Of a stretch of 64,000 bases of DNA, positions 44,861 through 56,800 are shown piece after piece (the first letter of the stretch is position 1; every line of letters begins with the position of its first letter). Source of the DNA: Nematostella vectensis (taxonomy: Eukaryota; Cnidaria; Anthozoa; Actiniaria; Edwardsiidae); the NCBI RefSeq assembly GCF_932526225.1, contig NC_064035.1:9783296-9847295 (forward strand), read 5' to 3'. A model generated the notes under the pieces. The model ran no database searches and was not told where the DNA came from. It saw only the letters and a list, made by a program, of their open reading frames with translations. A program made the position numbers and the translations under genes.

Positions 44861-47800
44861 ATGGGTAATATTCATTGCTGTATTTTGCCTTCACCTCGAG
44901 GGCCTTTAGAGAGAAATGAACCGTATGGCAGTGGAACAGACAAACTGGATACCCTCGAACTACCACATATAAGTGAAAGGGAAGGTAGGTTTGCATTTTG
45001 AGCTTCGGAATGGCCTTATTTTGTGTTGGTCTTTGCAGCCATAGCGAAATTACTTTCATCGATTTGTCGTAGATTACACTTTGAGGCATGGATCTGATCA
45101 TTCGTTCTTTTCCCAGATCTCTCGAATCACCCTGGCACGTTGTTCATACAGCGTTCTATTTCGAATCCAGGTAAGCTTTTGTGGCATTTGTCACTTTCTT
45201 TACAATATCATTATAGCTCTTTTGAAATATTGTGTGATGGTCAATGTGTATATGAATCATGCACGATCTAGGACAGATCGGATGCTACTGTTGATTTGAT
45301 TTGTTTCAGTAATTTTTTATAATTTAAGTCATGGCATTTCCATACAACATTCCATTATAGAAAAAAATAGAAATATACGAGGCAACCAACAATCTACTGT
45401 TTGAAGTCATGCATTAACACATCGACTAAGGCTTTGCATATTAATTCATGCATGTGGTAAATTAAAGAAAATAAAAGTAGTACAATATCTATTGTATCCA
45501 TGCAACATACAATATCGTATTTCTTTCCCTTTCCCTAGCGTTTAATTAATTTTTTAACACATTGCTGTTTCCTTTCACTGGTATTTGCATTTGGCATAAC
45601 ACTGTCTCTTAGATATTCTTCTGAATTTATTGTTAATGTTGCACCACTGTATTAAGTCCAAGTATTAGTACAAATATACTTTCAGTCTAAGTATTTAGTA
45701 CAAAAATACTTTACATCGATTCATGTTTGCATTATAGTTCTGTCACTCCATAAGTTAATTTGATGATTGAGCAATGCCATCATTTAATGTTTTATACCTA
45801 TGTTTACCTCCCTTTTGATTACTGTGTCTTTATTTTTAACTTGTGAATGCTTGCAAAGCAGAGGGACTTCTGTGTCACTCGATCGTCAGATCGATAATCC
45901 GTAAACTTTTTGTGGTCTTTCTGTGCTTAAGCAACACAGCAGTCCTTAGATCATATATATACTTCCGGTGTTCAACTTCCGGTTAAAGCCTAGTACTGTA
46001 AAAGAGCTATGTTATCGACCTGAAACCACTACGGTCTTCTGTTAGTATGACCGTAAAGTATATATTTCATTCAGAAAAGTCAATCGGCCTTTTACGTTTC
46101 AGTCCAATTCAAGCTGTTAGTTTGCAAGCAAAACAAGTATTGTACGACGGTCAAGTGCTAAGTGACTTTATTATCTCTAAATCGTGACGTCATACAATGT
46201 CACGAAATCATACATAATACAACATCCCCCTTTCAGTTTACGCAAGATCATGTCCATAAACTTATAACTAACAAACTTGAATTGGAACTGTCTAAATGCT
46301 AATTTGCACTTCTGAACGTCCAACTAATAATAAATCATGTCTGGATTATTAGTGGGCTTTAAAAGTCTGCCCGACCTTCTAACTACTGCCATAGATGGGC
46401 TAGGGGAGGGAGACACAGCAGGTCCTGGCGATCCTTCTCCCCCTTCGCATACTGGTGGTCGGTTGGAAGGGCTCGGTAGGGAGCTGGACTCTCCAGACGT
46501 CGCCACTGGTTCATGGACTAACGCTCTTTTGTTCCTTCTGATCCCTGAGCCATTTTCTGTTACCAGTTGGTAGGATCTCGGGCTTGCAAGTTTCTTCTCT
46601 ATCTCTCCGTACCTTTGCTGGTCCCTTATGAACACCTTGTCTCCTTGGTGGAGTGTTGGGAGTTCCACAGCCCTGTGGCGAGAGTTGTAGTTACTGGAGT
46701 AGTGCTCTCGATATTCTTGTTCTCTCTTAAGCAGCTGCTCTTGGTCGATCTTTCGTGGTCTTAGGTTCTCGGGGACTGATGGCAATTTGTTACACAGTTT
46801 TCGCCCCATCAGAATCTCACTAGGGGTTAGGCCATTTGCCAGGGGGGCAGAACTGTATGCTAGGAGACCAAGATGTCGGTTTGTGTTCTTCCGCAGGATG
46901 TTCTTGGCGGTCTGAACAGCTCTCTTGACCTCACCATTTGCTTGTGGGTAGTGTGAAGAGGAGGTGATGTGGGTGAACCCCATGTCCTTGGCAAAGTTGG
47001 TAAATTCCTGGCTAACATACTGGGGTCCGTTATCCGAGACGACTGTGTCCGGTATTCCGTGAAGAGCAAAGATCTCGCACATGTGGCGCGTGACTGCAGC
47101 TGAGGTAGTTGATCTTAGCTTTCGGATTTCAAACCATCGGCTTGCGTAGTCGACAACGATAAGGTAGTCGGTCTGTTCTAGTTTAAAGAGGTCTGTACCG
47201 ACCCGGCTCCATGGTAGGTTTGGGAAAGACAGCGCCATAAGGGGTTCTCTTCGCTCTGGTCTGTGTTTGGCGCAAGTTTGGCATCTGTTGACCATTGCTT
47301 CTATCTGCTTGGTTATGAGCGGCCACCACACTGAGGAGCTCGCGCGCCCTTGGCACTTGGTAATGCCAAGATGGCCTTCATGAATGGTCTCCAGCATCTC
47401 TAGTTGCATGCTTGAGGGGATAACTAGCCTGTGATCATACATCAGGATTCCTCGGTTGACCGTCAAGTGTTGCTTCTTCTCCCAGTATGGCTTTAGGAGT
47501 GGTAGGCATGGCATAATGGGAGGCCATCCCTCTAAGCAGTAGGTCTTCACCTGCTTGCATATAGCGTCCTGGGCTTCCTGGATGTCTTTGAGGCACCGTT
47601 CCGTTGCAGGTAGGGACTCTAGGACTGATTCGCTGTGTTCTTCTAATTCCTCGATTTGTTTTAAGTCCTGGGGAGTGGGACTGCTTGTGGGTGCACGAGA
47701 CAGGGCATCCGCTGTGTTTTGGTGCACTCCTTGCACGTAGGTGACCTCTGGTGAATACCTGGCCATTTGGAGGCGGAACCTCAAAACCCTCGGGGGCAGC

Positions 47801-50800
47801 TTAGAGAGGTCTGTGCTGGGGAGAAGGGGTACCAGTGAGTAGTGGTCCGTTTCTAGGGTGAATGGTGTCCCAAGGATGTAGTCTGAGAACTTTTCACATG
47901 CCCACGTGGCGCCATGTCCAGCGCCTCCTTCTCAATGACTGCGTATCGCTTCTCCGTGTCGTTTAGAGAGCGTGAAGCGAAGGCGATTGGGCGCAGGTTA
48001 CCGCTGCTGTCACTTTGCAGTAAGACTGCTCCAAGTCCATCCTGGCATGCATCGGCAGCGACGATGCTTTGTTTGTTTGAATCGTAGTGTGCCAGCACAT
48101 CTGTAGAGGTCAGTTTCGTCTTGATCGCCTGAAAGGCCCTTTCCTGAGGCTGATCCCAAAGGAACTGCTGCTCTTTCTTAAGTAGCTGGCCTAGGTGCTC
48201 ATTGATGGTTGCTAGGTCGGGTATAAACTTGGCCAGCTGGTTGATCACACCATTGAAACGCTGGAGCTCTGTCACAGTGGTAGGTCGGGGAAAATCTTGG
48301 ATTGCTTTGGTTTTCTCCGGGTCTGCTTCTACCCCATCCTCCTAGATTACATGCCGGAGGAACTTCATGCGCTGTTTAGAGAACTCACATTTCTCGTTCA
48401 ATGTGACTCCAGCATCCTTGAGCCGCTGTAACACTTTTCAGACACGGCTGTCGTGAAGCTCCTGTTTCGGCTCATGTATGAGGATGTCATCCATGTGACA
48501 AACTGTGCCATCGAGGCCCTCTAGGATTCGACACATGGTACGTTGAAATATCTCAGGGGCTCAGCTGATTCCAAATGGCAGGCGGTTGAAGCAGTACCTG
48601 CCAAATGGTGTGTCAAAGGTGGTGAGCAACCGGGACTTCTTGAGGTATTTGCCAAAATCCAGAGTTGGCTGTCTTTGCTGTCCTTAAGCTTTGCCAAGTT
48701 CTCGTTGACACTTGCCATAGGGTGGATCTCTCGTTTTACTGCCTTGTTTAGCGGTGTCAGGTCAACGCAGAGTGGTCACCATGCCTGAGCACCAGTCTGT
48801 GGGCTCACTTACTGGTGAGATTACCTTTTGACGAACCATGGCCAGTAGCTTCTCTTTGACCTGAGGGAGAAGTGGGTGCGGTACACGTCGGGGTGTGTAT
48901 AGACAAACTGATACTGCATCTGGTTTCAGATGTATTGTGTACTTATCCTTCATGAGGCCCAGCCCTTTGAATAACTCGGGGAACTCTGCCTTGAAATTCG
49001 GGGCGGTCTCCACATGTGCACTGCTGCTGACGGTATTAACAGCTGGAGTGCCTGGATTGCTGACTTGGAAAGTAGATTCTTGGATTGGTTCTTCATGACG
49101 TAAACATTTTCGCTGTGTGTCCTCCCTCCGACTGCAAATAAGGCGTCTGTGATCTGTCCTTTTATCAAGTGGGACAAGTTCACTCCAGCGGGGCCTCTGA
49201 ACATGCTTGTCACCTTGTCCAGTCGCCTGTTTTCCAACCACAGTGCCTTGTGGCCAACCACTGTCACCTTTGACCCACTATCAAGTTTCAAGGTACAGGG
49301 GTTGCGGTTTATGAGCACTTCCGCTGACCAGAAGTCATTGTTGGTGGTGCTCACTTCGCCCATGAAGTAGCAGTTGTCTAAATAGTAATCTTCCTCGTAG
49401 CTTCCTTCCTCTTCTCTATTTTCTTTCATGCACTTGTTTGTCTGACCGACATACTACAGCGTAGCGGCCTGTTTTGCCGCAGTTACGGCACTTTGTGTCT
49501 TTAGCAGGACAAACTTTCTTGACATGGTCTGCCTTTTTTCCACACCAGTGACAGGAGGTGGAGGAGTTATGGCTTCCCTGGTTTGGTGGTCTACGGTCTT
49601 GGGTTTGCCTTCTTTTGTCCCCGTTTGTTTTTTGTTGTCCACCGTTGTTACCGTTGTTACCCCGGCCCTTTCTTTGGTTGTTCTTCTGTTCGGCTGCCTC
49701 TTATCTGTATGGTGAATGGTTTCTGCCTGGCTCGAGTATGGTTTCCCGCTGATCACTTGTCGGTGAGTTCTTGAGATCTTGGCAGCTCAAAGGCTTTCCA
49801 CCACTTTATCTAGGCTTGGCACCGGCCGTTCCCTCAAAAGGCGTTCACGTCCACTCTCATCGGTAGTACTATTACTATGACTATCTGATTCGGATGAGAG
49901 AGTCCTCCGAACTCACAAGAGTTGGCTAGATGATGCAGGCGGACGACATATTCGTCGACGGACTCGGAGGGCTTCTGTGTTGCAGAGTTGAAAACAAACC
50001 GTTCATACAGCACGTTGTGTTGGGGTACAAAGTATTTTCTAAGCTCTTCTATAATCCTCTTCTGGTCTTTCTTGTCGGCGTTGGTCAGGGTGGGTAATGA
50101 GTTCATTTTCTTCTTGCTTTCAGGGCCCATTACCGTGCAAAGTGTTGCGGCTACTATTTCCTTGCCTGGAGGGGATGTCAATTTCGACCTTAAATCAGTA
50201 GCAATGGTATAATAGTCCCATGAGGATTCGAAGTCCCGCCAGTTCTCCACTACGTCTCCCTGTAACGACATTGGGGGTGGGGCTAGGATCTGATATGTAG
50301 CCATTGTTGTTTTGGGGTGGAATTCCTCGCTTCTAGCATTGGAATTTATGATGAATCTGACGGCTTGTCGCAGTTTATTTCTGACAACTGTAAGCTTGTC
50401 TTTGTAAGCTTATTTACGGAAAATACTCTTTAAATAAATCAACTCAGCTGTTAAGTCGACGTAGATTGTACTTCCCAGTGTGTGGTAGCTGTCTGTGGTT
50501 CTTGTGTTTCTTTCCAGCTCGGTGAATTGAAGTCGGCGGTATGTTGTCCCTTGACTTGAACTATACTCGCTAAGGTTAAGTTTTTGTGCAGAGTGTCGAA
50601 CGGATCGTGTCTCCCACAGTTTTTTCCCTGTTTTTCTTCGGTTTTTCCAACGGAATGTCCCATATAAAACGCTGAATTGTTCACTTGGATATTAGGCTGC
50701 TAAAAACTGATTTTTAGCAGGGCTGCCACCATATTGTACGACGGTCAAGTGCTAAGTGACTTTATTATCTCTAAACCGTGGCGTCATAAAATGTCACGCA

Positions 50801-53800
50801 ATCATACATAATACAACAAGTAAAATGCTAGCAAAGCTTTTAATTCTTTTTGTTTTAGTACTTGCCGATTCGCGTCTCTGGGTTTTCGCGTTTTTTATTT
50901 GAGTTTGTGCTGAAAGACTAGCCAAAACTGTGACTATTAAGTCCAAGAAACACAAGGGAAAAGCCTCTGTTAGCAGGGTCTCTGTTTGCAGGGTAATAAA
51001 AAAAGCCTCTGTAAGAAGAACAAAGAGGATAGATTTATGTTGTGGTTTGAAATGCTTCTTGGTTTGAAATTGTTAAAACCAGTTTGAAAAAAATTCAAAC
51101 CATGCCACATTTGTTGTGGTTTGAAATGCTTCTTGGTTTGAATTTTTTTCAAACTGGTTTTAACAATTTCAAACCAAGAAGCATTTCAAACCACAACATT
51201 TCCACAAATTAATTTTTCACAATTCTTCCCAATCAGCTAAACTAAATATCAAACAAATCTCTTACAAACACATGGCCCTCGCTTATTCATCAAATAATGA
51301 TTTTGCGCCTTTCTAGAATGTTAACATGCATAAAACACATTGTGTGACACTAGCGTGATCAATTATTGCGGGTATTTTATTTTGTTTCCGGAAAAAATAT
51401 GCTAAAATTTGACATGCTAGCAAAAACTTTTCGAACGGTACGATACCAATAGTATAAAAAAATTTTAGTTACAAGACGACTCAGCAATGCAGCGTTAGTA
51501 TAGCGTTGTGGACGCTTGTCTCCAACCACAATGACCCGGGTTCGATTCCCAGTAGTAGCGCTGTTTTTTCAGTTTTTTATTTATTTCTTTTTATAATGAT
51601 AATAGTTAATTATACTGTTCTTCATCTGTCATGACATCGAAAAGAAAACAGATATAATGAAATGTTTATGTACTCTCTGCATCTTGGATGTGTTCATGCT
51701 TTGTTCAGTACCCTGTAAATTCTTTATGCACACAAGAAAATAGCAAGAAAAATAAATTTTCATTTACGAGTTTGCTCACAGAGCCTTTGATTTAGGAGTT
51801 GGTTTAATTGCTGCCAAATACCTCTCCACATAACCTCCAATTTTTGCCAATCTTAGTTAAGCCAGTCTCTATAGGCCCTTCTACTACCCCTTCTACCCCT
51901 TAGACATATCTGCATGACATTTACAAGAAGGTGTGGCTAGAAAAACACTCCTTTTTGATGTTTCCTGCACCCATCCAACATCTAAAAACGTTACTGATGC
52001 ATATCTCGATTGAAAATGAGGTGACTATCGACTATAATTGTTGCAGAAATCTCTTCTTTGCTAAGATTAATGCTGTGCAAACAGGTCAGTTTGAATATTG
52101 CCAAAATACAGTATTTAACAAAAAAAAAAAGCTCACAAAACAACAAAAATTCTCCAAAATTTAATAAGACTCCAAGGTATAATTAATATGATAATAATAA
52201 TATTCTCAAGAAACTAAATACAGTAGACCAATATGCCTCACTCATTTGTCTTTTAATCAGAAGTTATTGTTGTTAAGCTCTGGAAATAGTAGGGATCTCT
52301 TGAAAGAAGTATATGAAAGGAGGTCAACACATTTTACTTTGACAATAATATACACTTTTCCCTGCCTAATAGCTAATTGAGCATCCTTACACAATTTGTA
52401 GCACTTTTTTGGGAAAAGGTGGGAAAAACCACACCTTAACTTATGTCATCTTACGCCAAAATGTCATGACAATTATTTCTGGCTACCCACTGATTTCAGT
52501 CACCAAGATCACTAAACAACACTGGAGCTGTTTTCTAGCTTGTTCACCTTGCAGTATGCATACAGTTACTTTTACGCCACCTCTGGGAATTTCCTTGTTA
52601 TTAATGCACTGACTCCCACTATAATTCAACTTAAAATGTTCCCAAAATGTTTGACATGTTATTACAATATTTGAAAGAGGAAACTTTATTTTGCTCATTT
52701 AGTAATTTTTGTAACTACATTTAAAGGTAATGGCAGTCGGGGGCTTGCTGATCGAAGGACTGTATCAATGATTGGTGACTCACAGAGACGGAATGGTAAC
52801 AAAGCGGATGTGAGTGACAATTAATCTATTATGTCTTGAGTCATGGTATAATTCAGAAAAGGGAGACTACAAAGTGAAAAGGGTTTTCCAGTGTCATATT
52901 ACATATTGTCGTGGGATGTGGTCACTTGCATGACAAGGGAACTTGTTGTGTTCAACGCTCTTATCGTTAGCACAACTACTCTGTTTCCCAAAGGTATAAC
53001 ATACTTTTCCAATTTATAGAATGGCCACCAGCAGGGCTTTGACTTAAACTACATAATTAGGTTTCTGTCTTGTTCTAATGCTCAATGTATTGTGTACCAT
53101 GCTACTTGGCTAATTGCTACGAAGGGTTTCCCAATAAGATAGTACAATTCTTGCATCCTTTATTGCTGACTTCCTAAAGTTGTCAAAGTGTAACCTTCTT
53201 CCAGTGTAACATATTTTAAACGAGTGGCAACAGTTAGTTTTAGCAGCATTGAACATCTGTCATAAAGTGGGGCTGTTTATTGTATCTATCATTGATTAAA
53301 CCCAATGTTTTCTCACTAGATTATACCTGGCAAGGGGCTAAAGAAATGTAACTCCTGCTCTACAATATTTATTGATGACAGCACTGTGTCACAGCCTAAT
53401 TTGAAGTCTACCATTAAATGGTAATTACAACTTATTTAAAAGTGTTATTAACAGCAGTTCAAACACAGGTTTACTTTCTCTATTCTCTATTTTCATTAAC
53501 ACTTATCAGAAACAATTGTCTTTTAGTTTGTAGCAGAGCCCCTGAGGAGCTCCATAGTCATAGAAAAGTGGTATAGCTATACGATAAAATTCCCGCGCAA
53601 AATGGTATTCTTGTAGATTTTTCCATGTCCGTGACTCGCTCTCTGATTGGTAGAAAATTGAATGTCTTGAACTGCAATAGATAAGGAGCAGGACATGAAA
53701 TGATAACTGCTTTATCCTCACATTGAGTGTTTTTGCTGAATGTTTTTTAGTTTTTTCTGCCCTCTTTATGGACTCTTACTCATAGTTCTTCTTTCCCAAC

Positions 53801-56800
53801 AGTGTATCTTTAGCTGTATATTACCATATAAAGAATAGGTGAGTAGGTTAGTGAATGTGTGTTTGTTGAAAAAAAGACCAACCATCATCAGTATTTTATT
53901 GATAACACTGTCCTTATTGGGACAAATATGGTTATAAAATTTGGAGTGCAAAGCATCTCAGCCAAGAGTATTCAGAAGTCTTTTAAGTTTCTCATATTTC
54001 ATATTGATGGGCAGATATTTTCTGTGATATCAGAAAATATACTTAATACTGATTTTGTTGATGCAGGGATCCAGAAGTCCGGACAGTTGACATATTTGAT
54101 GAAAAACTGCATCCGCTTATGGTAGGTTTTCATCCATTTTAAATGATGCCCGACTAACAATACTCATAAATATTAAAGCTACAGTAGTCAGATTTTGCTG
54201 GGGGAAGGCAGAAGACACCTTGGAAAAATGTATAGAATTTGGCAGTGATTTTAAACTCCTTTTTCAATAGCATTGTTTTAATTAACATAAAGTCTGACCC
54301 TAAATCTATGGTAAACATGACCCTCCACCCCCCCCCCCTGCACCCACCCTAAGGTATAATATACCAATATTATTGTGCCTGTTTCACTTGACAATCTGTT
54401 AATTTTAATATTTAGCTTATACTTTTGTACTGATATCAAACTGATATCATAAATAGACAATTAGATACAAATTTCAAAATTACTGGAAAATGCACTGATT
54501 GTTGAGTTAGAGAAGAAAAGGGTGAGACATTCCAAAATAACAAATTTGCGGGAAAATAGTGATTTACAACACCTTAGTCTTTCAAAATTTTTCCCAACAT
54601 GTTGCACGACCCTCCTTACAAAAGCGGATTTGACAGTTTTCAGCATCATCATCCTTTTGACTATTCCTTCTTCAATATGCATATAAAAGTAGCATGCAAG
54701 GAGAATCAAAATACTCAATTATGGACTACTTTTTATGATTTGTGTCATGTCAGTGCATGCTGTCATTGATATGAGGGCTCAAAGTAATGGAAAAAAACTG
54801 GAGGTCAACCCCCCCCCCCCCCCATTACCTTTAACAAAAAGCTATCTCTGTCCCTGTTTACAATATTTTGTGGACCCCTCTCTCCTCTGGACATAACACT
54901 AACATGGATCTTTTTTTCTTCTCATAAGAATGACCCCGTGCCTAATAACTACGATAAAATAGATCCAGAGCAAAGACATATCTACAAATTTATCAAGACT
55001 CTGTTTCACGCTGCCCAACTTACAGCAGAGTGTGCAATTATAACTTTGGTAAGATGGATACATTTTACACTTTTTTAAATATTTTGCTTATACTTTCCTG
55101 GCATAGGATGATAGACATTTGCCGCAGCCAGGTCCACTGTTAGGTGCTCGGTGGTTTATGACTGGGTTTTATAAAGTTGAAGAAAGAGAACAATATTATT
55201 CTAGTTAGTAAACTTACATGCTGCTGACATTTAAAACACCATTGGGTTTCACTGCCTGGCTGGTATGGATTCACTTCTATACTTGGCAAAACATCTGTTT
55301 ATAACAATATCAGTGTTGAGTGATTTGCTTTTTCTTTGCTTAGTCTATGATTATACAATGAGTGTGTAAAACCTTGGCTATGTTAAACCCAACAGTCTCT
55401 GGGTTCATAACAATCTTACAACATATATGATAATTCTCATTACAACAGGTTTACTTGGAGAGATTATTGACATATGCAGAGATAGATGTGTATCCAGGAA
55501 ACTGGAAGAGGATTCTGTTAGGAGCTATACTACTTTCATCCAAGGTCTGGGATGACCAAGCAGGTATGTTTATCTTGTGTATCCTGCCATGATTTATGAT
55601 ATTCAGAAATGCTTGGTGCTAGCATATCTGTAGCTAGCAGGGCATCAATGCCTGGCTTCAAAACAAATACAAGGATTTCCTTTCTACACAGGCAAATGTT
55701 TGTATAGTCAAATCCATTGTTAGGTAAAGATGCAGCCTTAATAATTGCATATAGTAGATCACATGAGATAAGAGTTCCCCTTGTACTAAGCACCTCTTTT
55801 ATCTACTATTTCCTATTGCATGCATAAACCTATATTTAGGCTGCATTCATAATGTATGAAAGAGGGGGGGCAGGTGTAATTTTTAATTGCCTAAAAAATT
55901 TTCAGTACCCTGTCCATAATTTAAGAAAAAATTGACACCCCCCCAAGAAATATGAAAAAAATTTCCACTCCCCCCAACTACCCATGATTCTCCATAAAAA
56001 TTAAGAATGTGACAACATTGGTTTGTTGAATACTGATTTACCTATGCAAGGCAGTCTTGATACATAGTACTAGGTCTACATTGCCTGCCAGATCTAGAGG
56101 TTGCTGTGGATCCTTGGTATATCTGAGGCACATTCATCTCATCAGACTCGTCTTCGCTTTCTTCATCTTCGTCTTCATCTTCTGTTTCATTTCCAAAAAC
56201 AGCAAGTATTTCGTCCTCACTATCCTCAAATTCACTGTCTTTATCATCATCTTCACTATCTCCCATCTTTTCTTGTTGTTGATCCTTATAAGAAACACTG
56301 TTATACTGTGATTGCATGGTAATGTTAGAGCTGTTGGTTGAAACGCTGATATGCGCCATTATCCTTGTAACTTTGTAACTTTTATTATCCTTGTTACTTT
56401 TAATGATAAATTATGGAAGGTTAAATATTTTTCAAGTTCTTTGACAGTTAGTTTCCTTAAAGTTTTATGGGATGAAGATAACTGTATCCAGTCATAATCT
56501 TTGTATGCTTTATTCTTTACTTCGGCTTTATCTCTTTTTCTCTTATTTGTGTGGATATCTTTGGCCCTTTGAAGACACAAAAGATGATTCAAATAGGATC
56601 TAATATGGTCTTCTTCGACTATATATGTATTGGAAATTTTTTTGATGCTATTCGGATCTTCTAAACGAATTTGGCCAGCAGAAAAGTCTTTCTTCAGTTG
56701 GGCTCTTGGGAGAAAGTCATCTACGGCACGGAAAATTTTGCTGACTCCATCTTCATACAGCGGTGTTTCAAAACGTCCTTGTATTTGAACTTTGGTAGTT

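Larger units (their letters stand above)
46140..50818 (-). mobile_element. Full-length Gypsy LTR retrotransposon with 85 bp LTRs
   Basis: Two 85 bp LTRs (46140-46224 and 50734-50818) bound a 4.68 kb element in CCNY intron 2, antisense to the host gene. They differ at 4 positions by my alignment. AGTA flanks both sides (46136-46139 and 50819-50822), a likely 4 bp target duplication. On the minus strand, a purine tract GAAAGGGGGA lies directly before the 3' LTR, and TGGTGGCAGCCCTGC, a candidate primer-binding site, lies 2 bases after the 5' LTR. Gag, protease, RT, RNase H and integrase are in canonical Gypsy order; only integrase is unbroken. Confidence 0.9.

Noticed and set aside
46324-47784. 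Intact integrase ORF as a domesticated host gene
   Set aside because: It is flanked by its own broken gag-pol and matching LTRs with target duplication, so it is simply the least damaged part of a recent insertion.
52409-52698. Overlapping short frames on both strands in CCNY intron 2
   Set aside because: No domain or splice pattern; they lie between verified exons at 45170 and 52727.
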